Both the position numbers and the translations under genes were made by a program. The notes under the pieces were generated by a model. That model was not told the origin of the DNA, did no database searches, and saw nothing but the letters and a program-made list of their open reading frames with translations. A stretch of DNA of 64,000 nucleotides from Agrostemma githago. Lineage: Eukaryota > Streptophyta > Magnoliopsida > Caryophyllales > Caryophyllaceae. The stretch is taken from the NCBI GenBank assembly GCA_958450325.1, contig OY288259.1:60538987-60602986 (forward strand). Direction: 5' to 3'. Of this stretch, positions 38,394 through 49,829 are shown piece by piece. Positions within the stretch are counted from its first letter, which is position 1. Every line of letters begins with the position of its first letter.

Positions 38394-39722
38394 TCCCTCC
38401 ATTCTCTTGAATAAGCCCCCTTAGGGGTGGGCACGGATACCAAGGAAAAGGGGGTAAATTAGGGGTATTTGTTGTCTTTTTAAGAAATGTGGTGGGGTAG
38501 AGTAAGTATATTAAATGAGTGAAGGTAAGAGAAATATGATGTAAAATAGTAAAAAAAAAGTTTGAACTTTACCTTAGTAGGAAATGGGGCTAATCCAAAA
38601 AAATTCCCAAAGAGGAATATGGGGCTTATTCAAGAGAATGGAGAGAGTATTATTTATAATTTCTTTGTTTTTGTTAAATTTAGTCTTATTAATTTTTTTC
38701 CCATAAATATGTGTCATCAAGTTTTGACTTTATATAATGATAATTTTTTTTTCCTTAATTATAGATGTGTTATTCAATTTCTTACGGAGTATTTGTTGTC
38801 TTCATAAAAAAATAATTTTACGTAACTAATTCTCCAATTAGACGGTCCGTTAATAATTTATTTTATTATGTTTTTTTTCAGATACTAAGATTCACGTTTG
38901 TGACAAACGGAAGGCTTCAGAAGGTGAAACTAATAAACAGTCAAAGCACGCATTTCCACATGTTCGGATGCAAACAAATAACCGTAAACAGAATTACCAT
39001 AACATCTCCAGGCGACAGTCCAAACACAGACGGTATCAAAATTGGTGAGTCGACGGGTATCAGAATCGTGGACACAGTCATTGCATCAGGCGACGACTGT
39101 GTCGCAATTATTCGTGGTAGTAAGAATATTACCGTTGATGGGGTGACTTGCGGTCCTGGTCACGGTATTAGCATCGGCAGTTTGGGCACTGAGGATAATG
39201 AAGTCGTGGAACAAGTCGTGGTCCAAAATTCCAATATTTTTAATGCCACTAACGGGTTACGGATCAAGACTTGGGCTACTGACAAACCGGGTCATGTATC
39301 CAACGTTTTGTTTGACCGTATTATGTTGAGTAACGTTGACAATCCTATCATCATCGAACAGAATTACTGTCCTTCAAAAACATGTCCACGGGTACGTTCA
39401 TTCATTTAATTTATTTAATTTTGTTATTTACGTGCGTGTGCGTGACAGCGTGACATTTTTTGACATTTTTTTTGGTAATGTGAAGGGTAACTCGCGGGTT
39501 CAGATTAGTGACGTAAAGTACAGAAACATACGAGGGACGTCGACAACAGACGTGGCCGTGAATCTACAATGCAGTGGAAGCAACCCGTGTCGAAATATCG
39601 AGTTGGAGAACATTAATATACAGTATGTTGCAGGGCGGACCGTATCGACTTGTGTTAATGTTAATGGACAAGCTATAGGTGAACAAGTACCCGAGTCCTG
39701 TATTCCAGGATCGGGTCGATAG
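37240..39722 (+). CDS. Polygalacturonase (pectinase, GH28), gene A
   Basis: Four exons: 37240-37362, 37974-38249, 38882-39391 and 39486-39722. They join to 381 residues, the usual size for a plant exo/endo-polygalacturonase without a propeptide. It would hydrolyse alpha-1,4 galacturonic acid links in de-esterified pectin in the cell wall. Seen: a signal peptide (FVFLLLLPIYFFLGES), the mature start FNVKDYGAVDGG, and all four GH28 motifs: NTD at 181-183, GDDC at 203-206, GHG at 226-228 and RIK at 260-262. C-terminal cysteines are present. Intron 2 carries a Stowaway MITE and an (ATT)n run. It is the first of three tandem genes and the only one with an intron after codon 303. No break is seen. 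Many such genes are expressed in pollen; expression cannot be told here. Confidence 0.92.
38347..38391. repeat. (ATT)n microsatellite in intron 2 of polygalacturonase A
   Basis: About fourteen uninterrupted ATT triplets directly left of the MITE at 38393. Confidence 0.9.
38393..38647. mobile_element. Stowaway-like MITE in intron 2 of polygalacturonase A
   Basis: Ends CTCCCTCCATTCTCTT and, read inward from the right, CTCTCTCCATTCTCTT. Both are flanked by TA (38391-38392 and 38648-38649). The inverted repeat extends inward to 'gaataagcccc' and its complement. 255 bp, non-coding. Confidence 0.85.
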
Positions 39723-40195
39723 GGTAGGCTAGACTCTAGCTAGGTCGTCGGAGAAATTGTTTAAATCCGGTAGTGGTGGCGGCAGCCCCGGCCAGATTTG
39801 ACGTAATTTAATTTGTAGGGTGAAACAAATATATGTAATCGTAGAGATACTTTTTTTTTATTCCCCGAAATTTATACTCGAATAAAACCTAGAAACTTTT
39901 GTTTTGTTACTCAAAACTAAGTGTTGAATTTGTTTTTACTTGATCAAATCACCCGATCATAATCTAACGTCACTGTATTGTGTTTAGATATCGTAAAAGA
40001 GGTCTGTGATTTTTGGTAGTCCAGTAACTACGCAACGTCACATATTTTTTTTCAGTAATTTATCATTTAGCATATAAAAAGATCGTGATCATATATTATT
40101 CATCCGATAAATTTGCATTTCACATTATCTACCGTTTGTGGAAATATGATTTCTTTATCAGTTTTACGTTCATTATTCTACCTAAGAGTGAATGG

Positions 40196-40565
40196 ATTCA
40201 TGTATCATATTACCACAAGAGAAGTAAATGGACACGTGTCACAATTCTATGCGTTTTTTGTCCGCCTAAATTTTAGTTTTGTAAAAAAAAAATTCACGAA
40301 AAATGAATAATTAGAGATCTATATAAAAGGAGGTAAATATATTTATTGACTACAAATCAACCCAAATAATATATTTTCAAATAATTGTTATTGCTAACAC
40401 ATTATCGTAATAATAAGTTGTGCATTTGCACCAGGCCTAAACTAAAATTGATCTCTTATATACGTAGTACTAAACGAGAAACCACAATAGAAGTAAATGG
40501 ACACGTGTCACAATTCTATTCGTTTTATTTTTCCTGCCTAAATTTTAGTTGTTGTAAAAAAAATG
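40196..40565 (+). repeat. Local duplication carrying a G-box palindrome
   Basis: The segment 'gaagtaaatggacacgtgtc', 'acaattctat', 'cctaaattttag' occurs at about 40221 and 40490. Each copy has GACACGTGTC, which contains the G-box core CACGTG. Whether it controls either flanking polygalacturonase is unknown. Confidence 0.7.
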
Positions 40566-40629
40566 ATAGTATAAGTTTTATAATCAAAGATAAAAAAAAA
40601 AAATGACATAGACATAATAAGTAAAGTTA

Positions 40630-40850
40630 GACGAGGGTCTCAGGTTCAAGTCCCTGCAAGCGCGAACTTGTGGGAGTTGTATGGCTTGAGACTATGCCTC
40701 TAGACTTCGAGTCTGTCGCCCACGGGCGGTTTACCTTGGTGTGCGTGGTTTGCAGGCTATGCGTACACCCGAGGGTTTACCCAGAGCGCACCAAAAAGTT
40801 AGCGGCTGCGGGTTCCCTCGTTCATCAGAAAAAAAAAAAAAAAAATTGTA
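40630..40850 (+). mobile_element. SINE with poly-A tail
   Basis: B-box word 'ggttcaagtcc', body 'cttgtgggagttgtatggct', 3' part 'gcggctgcgggttccctcgt', then a run of about 18 A. The A-box part is not clear, so the copy is probably 5' truncated. Confidence 0.7.
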
Positions 40851-41176
40851 AAATCCATATCGAATGCTAACATGACAAAACTGTTGACGGGCCATGGTTT
40901 TGCATGGGGTTTATACTAGTATTAGCTTAATTGTACCTTAATTACAGAATCACTAAAGGATTACATAGTCATTACAGTATTTAATATCGTGCACAAAATT
41001 TGATCTAATAGGTAACACATCACAAATAAACTAAGTTGATTATGGATCGGAGTACAAATTACACATAATAGGGTATTCTTGATATGATTTGATATCAACT
41101 TCCCAACTTTTTTTTAATATTTATATGTAGTGAAAATCAGCAAAAAAAAATAAATAAAATATCATCTAGAATTGTA

Positions 41177-41267
41177 CTCCCTCCGGACACTATTTTTTGG
41201 CCCACTTCCTTAAAATACTCCTCACATATATTGGGCTAGTGGGGCGAAAAATAGTTTCCGGAGGGAG
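41177..41267. mobile_element. Short Stowaway-like MITE upstream of polygalacturonase B
   Basis: 91 bp with ends CTCCCTCCGGACACTATTTTT and the inverted form reading CTCCCTCCGGAAACTATTTTT, flanked by TA on both sides. The equivalent site upstream of gene C (TA at 44293-44294) is empty, in otherwise matching sequence. Confidence 0.9.
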
Positions 41268-41326
41268 TATATCCACAACAATTTCAAGTAATTAAGAGAA
41301 AATTACAATAATAATATTAATTAAAA

Positions 41327-42738
41327 ATGAATTACAAAAAGTTTTTTTTTTCCTTATCATTATTGATCTAAGCTACTCATCCCTAGGACAAAGTGATACT
41401 AAGGTCTTCAATGTCAAAGATTATGGAGCTGTTGAAGGCGGAAATGTCGACATTAGTCAGGTATTTATTCATGTGTAATTATCTTGAGAAACCGTCTTTT
41501 ATAACACTAAAAATAAGATAATTAATAGTAATAATTACATTTGCGTTTGTGAAAATGGCAGGCATTATTGAGAGCATGGACCGATGCATGCAGATGGAAA
41601 GGCAAGAGCACGGTAGAAATCTCTCGTGGGTCTACGTACTTGGTGAACCCGGTTCAACTCAATGGTCCATGTGCCGGCCCAATTGGGTTCCGAAATTCGG
41701 GTACTTTGAAGGCCCCACGTGGTCTAACAGGCAATTATTGGGTTGAGTTTCGATATGTTGACCGGTTGGCTGTTTATGGGCACGGAATATTCGACGGTCA
41801 AGGCCCACCTTCACACGCTGCTCCAAACCTTCCAACGGTAATATATCATAAGCAGTGTTATTCATAACCTAAATTCAAATTTCGGTCAATATTAATTGGT
41901 ATACTGCGTATAAGTATAGAACTTGTGTGCATGTATGCACGGTATATATGTGCACGTACTCTACATTTTACTCTGTATCATTAAACTCACAATTTTTTTT
42001 ATGTCTCAGTTGCTAAGGTACACCTTTGTCACAAACTCGAAGATACAAAAGGTGAAACTAATAAACAGTCAAAGCACGCATTTTCACCTATTCGCATGCA
42101 AACAAATAATCATACGCAAAATCGCGATATCTTCACCAGGAGACAGCCCAAACACGGATGGCATTAAGGTCGGTATCTCACAGGGTATCAGAATCATGGA
42201 CTCAACCATTGCTTCGGGTGATGATTGTGTCGCACTTATCACTGGTAGTAAAGATATTACGGTCACTGGGGTCGTTTGTGGACCGGGCCATGGCTTTAGC
42301 ATTGGGAGCTTGGGTAGCTCGCCTAACGAACAAGTGGAACAAGTCACATTCCGACGTTGCAAAATTTTCGACTCCAGTGACAGGTTAAGGATTAAAACAT
42401 GGGCTAAAAACAATCCCGGCCTAGTCAACAACATAGTGTTTGAAGATATTACATTGAGTAACGTTGATAATCCAATTATCATCGACCAAAACTACTGTCC
42501 GTCAAGAACTTGTGCACAGGGAAATTCACAGGTTCAAATAGCTGATGTCAAGTTCCGAAATATAAAGGGGACGTCACAAACGGTTGATGCAGTGAAGCTA
42601 CAATGCAGCGGAAGTCATCCATGCCACGGGATTGAGTTGAAGGACATTGATATTAGGCATGGTAGTAATACGATTTCGACTTGCTCTAATGTTCAAGGAA
42701 ACGCTCTCGGGTTTCAAATGCCTAAAGCTTGTATTTGA
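41327..42738 (+). pseudogene. Polygalacturonase (GH28), gene B, frameshift in the signal peptide
   Basis: Three exons: 41327-41460, 41562-41837 and 42010-42738. Exon 1 has 134 bases where gene C has 138: one codon plus one further base are missing, in or next to a run of ten T at 41342-41351. From the ATG at 41327 the frame stops within the signal peptide, at 41369-41371, and no other ATG in the good frame is seen before the mature start FNVKDYGAVEGG. The rest is open and holds NTD, GDDC, GHG and RIK motifs. However, the conserved Asn-Gly just before LRIKTW is Asp-Arg here. It lacks the third intron of gene A. It is either a recent pseudogene or a sequencing error in the T run; the changed Asn-Gly favours the first, weakly. 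Confidence 0.8.
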
Positions 42739-44353
42739 TAAATTTTTGTATTCTTAACGCAAAATCGAATAATCCGATAGTTATTGTGTGTGACTTGGTA
42801 TGGTGGCCGGTCGGCCGGTATATGTGGCCCGACCAAGTAACAAACAATGGAAACCGTATCATCGATGGTCATATGAAATTAAATGTCGTTACATTTTTAT
42901 ATATAAAATTAGTTTCATATAAATGTTTCCATTATTAGCATCTTAATACGTGTTTTTTGGACACATGTTAGAAAAAATCTTCTTAATTATCGAGTTTCAT
43001 CATTGACTCTTATTTTATTCTAGTAATGCCTTATAGGTATGTATGATGCACAATTTGGTAAAACATCGAATTCCCTAAGCTAGATAGTAAGTGTAAGTTG
43101 AGTACCGATCCCACCAGGTCCGTCTCAAGCCCAACGCAGTAGGCACAACTGAACCGGACCTCCATTTTTTAAGTTTCGCTCCAGGCCTCTCTTATCCTTG
43201 AGACGACCCTGGATCCCAGGCCACTAGGATGCATGGGTACGGATGCAACAAAAACTGTATAAAAAACTAGTCGTACGTCTAAGTCGATCTAGAATGGTGA
43301 TAGGTTAAGGCTAATGACTATGGACTAAAAAAGGATTCATCGATAAGGGCAAATAAATCGGACGTCATGGAGGCGTCCATTGATTTTGACGCCAATAGCT
43401 TGGACGCCCTTGCGAGTTATTCTTGTAGTGTAGAGAGACGAACACGAATCGGTTTCCAGCATTAAGTCTGCTAGTCAAACTTGTTAATTCAGAATGCATG
43501 CATGCATGCTAGTCAAATCTGTTTTCTAATTTGTTTCTTCCAATATTAATCCGTTGCTTTAGTCATTGTTTTATCAGTATGTATTTAGTCATTGTTTTAG
43601 CTAAAGTCAGGAAAAAATTAACCACAACAGTACACGTGATAGTTACTTCTTGAACGGTTTCTCATTTAGTATAAAATAATAAATAAATAAATAAATAATA
43701 CTCCGTACTTAATTGATGAAGGGTTAAGTGAGTACTTTATTTATTCTTTGTCAAGGGGTTGAGTTCACTCAACTTTAGTAAACCCAAATATTTAGGCGTA
43801 CGCTTTGATAATAAGAACTTGACGACACTTATACTTTTTCAGTAATTTATCATTTAACATACAAAAAGATAACGCAAGATCATCTATTATTCATCCGAAT
43901 TTGCATTTCACATTATCCACCGTTTGTGAAAATATGATTTCCTTCTCAGTTTTACGTTCATTTTACCTAATAGTGCATGGATTCATGTATCAGATAACGA
44001 TTTTGTAATTATTATTTAGTGTTTTTATGTAATTATATTGTTATGATATGATCTCATTTCAATGTTAGCTTAACTGTTACCTTAATTACAGAATCACTAA
44101 AGGATTACAGAGTCATCATGCACAAAATTTGATCTAATAGGTAACACAGCACAAATAAACAAACTTGATTATGGAGTACAAATTACACATAATAGGTATT
44201 CTTGATACGATTTGATATCGACTTCCCAATTTTTTTTTATATTTATATGTAGTGAAAATCAGCACAACAAAATAAAATATCATCTAGAATTGTATATCCA
44301 CAACAATTTCAAGTAATTAAGAGAAAATTACAATAATAATAATAATATTAAGT
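42739..44353. other. Region between polygalacturonases B and C
   Basis: Contains the shared 3'-flank block near 43840-43975 and the shared upstream block from about 44067, which set the borders of the duplicated unit. Also a hairpin-ended repeat end (42936-42980), a CACTA-type end at 43430 and an (AAAT)n tract near 43676-43699. No other gene is supported. Confidence 0.6.
43340..43430 (-). mobile_element. CACTA-type transposon end (fragment)
   Basis: On the minus strand it begins CACTACAAGAATAACTCGC, the typical CACTA terminal sequence, followed by subterminal 'gggcgtcc' and 'gacgcc' words. The opposite end and a transposase were not found. Confidence 0.55.
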
Positions 44354-45871
44354 ATGAATAATTACATAAAGTTAGTTGTTTTCCTTATCATTATTGATCT
44401 AAGCTACTCATCCCTAGGACAAAGTGATACTAAGGTCTTCAACGTCAAAGATTATGGAGCTGTCGAAGGCGGAAATGTCGACATTAGTCAGGTATTTATT
44501 CATAAGTAATTGTATTGAGAAACCGTCTTTTATAACACTAAAAATAAGATAATTAATGATAATCACTTTCGTTATTATGAAAGACCGTCTCTTATTTGCA
44601 ATGTTTAATTATGTGTATTTGTAGTAATTACATTTGCGTTTGTGAAAATGGCAGGCATTATTAAAAGCATGGACCGATGCATGCGGATGGAAAGGCAAGA
44701 GCAGTGTAGAAATCTCCCCCGGGTCTACGTACTTGCTGAACCCGGTTCAATTCAAAGGCCCATGTGCCGGCCCAATTCGGTTCCGAAATTCGGGTACTTT
44801 GAAGGCCCCACGTGGTCTAACAGGCAATTATTGGGTTGAGTTTCAATACGTTGACCAGTTGACTGTTTATGGGAACGGAATATTCGATGGTCAAGGCCCA
44901 CCTTCACAGGCCGCCCCAAACCTTCCAACGGTAGTAATACTATAACATAAGCATTGATATTCATAACTTAAATTCAAATCATGTAGATATTAAATTAGTA
45001 TAGAACTCGTACAAGTATGCACAGTATGTTTGTATGTATAAATATCAATGTTTATGTATAAGATAAACATTGATATTCAAGTATTATTACTTACAAATCG
45101 TAGATTAAACTGACAATTTTTTTTATGTCTCAGTTGCTAAGGTACACATTCGTCACAAACTCGGTGCTACGAAAGGTGAAACTAATAAACAGTCAGAGCA
45201 CGCATTTCCACCTATTCGGATGCAAACAAATCATCATACGCCAAATCACGATATCTTCACCAGGAGACAACCCAAACACGGATGGCGTCAAGGTCGGCGT
45301 CTCAGAGGGTATCAGTATCATGGACTCAACCATCGCTTCTGGTGATGATTGTGTCGCACTTATCACTGGTAGTAAAGGTATCACGGTCACTGGGGTCGTT
45401 TGTGGACCGGGCCATGGCTTTAGCATCGGGAGCATGGGTGGCTCGCCTAATGAACAAGTGGAACAAGTCACGTTCCGACATTGCAAAATTTTTGACGCCC
45501 TTAACGGGTTAAGGATTAAAACATGGGCTAATAACAATCCCGGCCTAGTCAACAACATATTGTTCGAAGATGTCACATTGAGTAATGTTGATAATCCAAT
45601 TATCATCGACCAGAATTACTGTCCGTCAAAAACTTGTGCACAGGGAAATTCACAGGTTCAGATAACTGATGTCAAGTTCCGAAATGTAAGGGGGACGTCA
45701 AAGACGGTTGATGCAGTGAAGCTACAATGCAGTGGAAGTCATCCATGCCAAGGGATTGAGTTGAAGGACATTGATATTACTTATGTTGATAGTAGTAGCA
45801 AGACTACTTCGACTTGTACTAATGTTAAAGGACAAGCTCTTGGGTTACAAGTGCCTAATGCTTGTATTTGA
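44354..45871 (+). CDS. Polygalacturonase (pectinase, GH28), gene C
   Basis: Three exons: 44354-44491, 44655-44930 and 45134-45871. They join to 383 residues. Wall pectin hydrolase as for gene A. Seen: a signal peptide (YIKLVVFLIIIDLSYSSLG), the mature start FNVKDYGAVEGG, NTD at 186-188, GDDC at 208-211, GHG at 231-233 and RIK at 265-267, with the Asn-Gly before it intact. Exon 3 spans the position of intron 3 of gene A without a break (junction at 45643/45644). It is very close to gene B both in exons and in flanking DNA, so B and C arose by a later duplication of about 3.0 kb. No disabling change is seen. Confidence 0.92.
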
Positions 45872-48004
45872 TAGTTCTTATATGGCATCGAATATAAAGG
45901 ACTTCTCTTGCATTGTAATGAGATAACCGTTTTATATTGAATGAAAAGAAAACTTTGAAGAGTTTTGAATTCTCTCGCAAATCCTTTCACAAAGCCAGAG
46001 TTTATTTAGTGTAAGGTTGGGCTTAGTTAACCTTTTAGGGGTTAGATTAGTCACCTAATCTTGTTGTTAACTTGAGCAGACTTGAGTTAGTAGCTTGGCT
46101 GGGTGGGTTTTGAGCCATTTTTGCTTGAGTCTAGGAGTGACTTAAGACGCACAAAACCATCTCGATTCGTCCAAATAAACTTTAGAGTGAGGGGTGAGGG
46201 TGAGTTGTTTATATCTTGTTAGCTCTCATTGTTTGAGTGTCGACCCCGGGGTTTTACACTCCATTATCATTAAACATATAAAAAGATCATGCAAGATCAT
46301 CTATTATTCATCGAAATTTGCATTTCACCTTATATACCGTTTGTGAAAATATGATTTCCTTATAAGTTTTACGTTCATTTTACCTAAATTCTTCCTTAGT
46401 ACAATTTACTTCATCGCCAAAGTACAAGTTCTAAACATAATAGAAGAATGTACACTTTTACTTCATCGCCAAAGTACAAGTTCTTCCTTAGTTAAAACTT
46501 AAAACTTAGAATACATTAAGAACAAATTTTTATTTGTGACGAAAATATCCGACTTAAGATTACATACAACGTCACGAGTCATCCTAAGAAATCATAACCT
46601 AAATTCTAATTTTAAACAAAGTCACGAGTTACAACACCTATCAATTAAATCATCATAGCAACAAACGTTCAACATTACATACAATCGAGAGTTCGAGACT
46701 CAAACATTAATACAAGGTACGTTTAGCCAAAAAAAAAAAACGTTACTTTACAAATATTTACCGAAATTTTTTTATATATTACTTTACTAATTTTTTACCC
46801 AAATTAGTCTCATTTGACTCGAAACGATCCACTGGGCCTGGATTTGAGGTTGGTTTTGTAAGATTTGTACTCCGTAATAAGCCTAAACCAAATGTCCATG
46901 ATTTCGAGCCCATATCCGAGTCATTAAAGCAATGTTTGCGTCCTATCATCATCGGGTGTTTGGCGGGACCTACTATAAATACCTGGCGGTCAAAATGTGG
47001 GTGTCTACAATATGTTTTAAAAAAAAAAAAAAAAAAAAAACGTTACTTTATCAATATTTACCGAATTTTTTTTATAACGGATTTATTTATATTTGTCTCA
47101 AGAAAGATCCACCACCGTTAAATCAAATATTCCTAAACCCTGACCGGTTCCGAGGTTGGTAACCCATCTTCTTCATCATATAACTGGGTTTTCAGTATTT
47201 TTTTCCGGTTGAATATAAACAAATTCTGCAGCAAAAAAAAAAAACAAATATGAGGTAATTTGCGTTTATTATTTGTTCAATTTTGTGGGTAATATTTATT
47301 TTGCTCTATTTTTAAGCCATTGTTGATCTTTTTTTTTGTTTAATTTCTGGGTATCTGAAATTATTGGTTAATCTTGATGGATTATGCAGTAAAGCTTTGA
47401 AATTTATCAAATACTGCATATAATTGTTGATGTGAACCTGCAATTATATTGATTCAATTGTAATTTATGCCGACTTTTAGGTTTATGCAATTAAATAAGA
47501 TGAATTGGAAAAAAAAAAAGTATGCTGCAATTAGTTTCAATCGATTTTTGTGACGATACTAGTGTTAACCCCGTGCAAAATTGGTCGGAGGATTCTTTTA
47601 TTGTGGGACCTCTCACGATAATTTTAGGTGAGACCGTCTCAAAAGAGATTAACGGTATAAACAATGGTTGATAATCTTCTTCGCGAAGATTTTTTTTTTC
47701 TATTGATTTAACTTTTAGAAGTGATGATGAATTGATGATTTAGTAGTACATAAGGATTAGTCATGAGCAGTTTCTATAGGCAATTACCCTTCTCGGACGC
47801 CTTGTATGCGATGGTCTCACGTGTGAAACCATCTGCACTAGCGGAAAGAGGGGTCTAGTAGGGGTTACAATCTTGAGAAACGGAAATTTCGATTTTTTTT
47901 TTAAAGTTTGCCCATAAATTTTTTTATCGATGTTTTAGCCTTAGATCGAGTAACTAGTGGTGATCTTTGTTAATTGGTGTAGGTCGAAAGTGTTAGGAGG
48001 AGGG
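45872..48004. other. Region between polygalacturonase C and the 440-residue protein gene
   Basis: Carries the third copy of the polygalacturonase 3'-flank block (about 46262-46385). A segment 'cgttacttta...atatttaccgaa' after a poly-A run occurs at about 46741 and 47041. Another segment, 'acttcatcgccaaagtacaa', occurs at 46410 and 46460. The 3' end probably holds a 5' UTR intron of the next gene, with an acceptor near 47982. Confidence 0.5.
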
Positions 48005-49829
48005 ATGAACAACTCCGAACCACAAAATTTTGGTTGTGGTTTTGATCGTGGAAACCCTCAGCCATCCTGTTCGTCTCAGCCACCTAGCGGAAGTGATCTT
48101 TTTGTAGAGGCTGGTCGGTTTGCAGTCGAGTATTTGGTTTCACGTGGCTTATTGCCTTCAGATGTGCTCCCTGCCAATTTGCAGAATGGAGTTTCTACCT
48201 GTCGAGTGTCACCTAATGAACAAGATACGAGCGTTTCAAAGAATAACCCTGGTGAAAACAAGGGTTACTCTCCGGCTATTGAAGTTGATCTTGATAAGTG
48301 TCCCAAGGGAGATTCTAATTTGTCGAGTGATGTGCAACATGAGATTGAAGTAAGAGGTCCTCTTGAGCTGTCCAAACCCATGGATGGAAGTGGCGCGTGT
48401 AATGATGACCAGAACATTCAGAATTCGGAAAATAACAATGATGGTTCAACCAAGGAGATAACACATGTGACCGATGTTCATTCTCTTTTTACCGATAAAA
48501 CCCTGAAGAATGAACCTGTTTTGATCAGCGAAGAGATGAAGATAGGTGACACTAGACACGATACTGAAATTCCCAGTTCAAACATCGAGGGTGATGCTCT
48601 GTGTGACCAGTCTTCTAGGACTACCCGGGTAGCAGAACATGCTCATGAGCAAATATCAGAGTTTGAGATGGGTGGTCCTATTGCAAAAGAGAGAGGCGAG
48701 AAGCGAGCTCTTGAGGAGGATCTTATGATTGAGGAAGCAAAGAAACCTAAACAATGGCTTCCTGTTTCTCAGAGTTCGGATTTCAGCGATAAGAAGGCTA
48801 CTTCAGTAGAGGAGTCTATGGTTCCTTTACCTCTAAAAGGCGGTGTTGAATTCTCCAGGGACTGTGGAGAGGAGAAGCAGTTGTTACCTAGCTCGTATAA
48901 AATCTGCGATCTCAATCTTATGGACTCTTCTGATAAGAGTGAGAAACATGTGAGGAAAGATGTTGAAAACATCGATTCAATGGAGGACGTCAAAAACTCA
49001 AATTCTTCAATGAAAATGTATGTTATGTCCACATTTCCTTCACTATTCTATAAGTATCAACTAGTTATATTTTAAATTCCTTTTACTCTGTCGTCCCATA
49101 ATTGAATGTAAGATGCGGTTTTAGTAAGGCTATCTTCTAAGATCGTCGTTCATTTCAACAGTGGAGAGGCTGACACTACACTCCTGGAGGAGAACGTTTC
49201 AAACAACTCGCAGCATGCAAATGCTAATCCCGATGGCCAAGATGGGTATGGGCTCATGATCTCGGAACTACTTGCCAACGACCCACCAAATTGTTCGACA
49301 GTCCAACCTGATATCAATCCTTTGCACAATGACATGGGACTGCATCATGGAGAGGTATATTACTTTACGTTACTTGATTCATGGAAGCTCTACGGTATTT
49401 TTTTCCGTCTAAAGACAGTTCTTTATTTATTTTTATTTTTGCAGGGTAATTTCAGTGAAGATGATCCAATCTACATGTCGCTTGGAGAGATTCCGCTAAG
49501 TATGCCAAATATTCAAATTTCTGAATCATTGTGTCCGGTTATTTGGGTCGTGTCAGTTTTATCTAGTACAGTACTATTTAAGAATATACGATGTGGTGCT
49601 TGGGTTTTCTGATAAACTTGAATCCCCTGAAACACTCCGCCTAGAAATAGCATCGGGTTACACAAATAAAGCGCCTTTTACTTTCCCACTAGATGCACCG
49701 TGCATGGTTACTAAATATTGATGATGGCAGCTTATGTTTGCTTTGTATGGATGCCATGTTTCAGCAGGTCTCATACAGGATTGGGAGCAAGAACAACCAA
49801 CACAGGAGCGGAATCCTTTCGAACAATAA
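48005..49829 (+). CDS. Plant protein of unknown function, 440 residues
   Basis: Four exons: 48005-49017, 49162-49354, 49445-49499 and 49768-49829, joining in frame to 440 residues. I do not recognise a named domain. Near the N terminus is an ordered-looking stretch (SGSDLFVEAGRFAVEYLVSRG, residues about 29-49) that I associate with a plant-specific protein family. Most of the rest is polar, acidic and low in hydrophobics, probably disordered, with a KRALEEDLMIEEAKKPK patch that could be a nuclear signal. The C-terminal part has YGLMISELLANDPPN, PLHNDMGLHHGE and a conserved-looking end (PIYMSLGEIPLS, QDWEQEQPTQ). The start at 48005 was chosen because an acceptor site (gtgtag) lies just before it. 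No membrane segment. Function not known. Confidence 0.8.

Larger units (their letters stand above)
39723..41326. other. Region between polygalacturonases A and B
   Basis: Begins with the A 3' flank. A block from about 40056 ('agtaatttatcatttagcat' to 'agttttacgttcatt') recurs downstream of B (43840) and C (46262). A local duplication carries the palindrome GACACGTGTC at 40231-40240 and 40500-40509. Next come a SINE (40630-40850) and a segment from about 40920 that is repeated upstream of C (44067 onward). A small MITE lies at 41177-41267. Confidence 0.65.

Noticed and set aside
42084..42482. Minus-strand frame opposite polygalacturonase B, and the similar one at 45193-45606
   Set aside because: Both mirror the strongly conserved GH28 coding strand and show the same shadow in both paralogues.
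43090..43220. Possible transposase remnant ('ttgagacgaccctgg' region)
   Set aside because: Too short and diverged to assign to any family.
46932..47162. Frame with a long Lys run
   Set aside because: It depends on a poly-A tract in repeated intergenic DNA.
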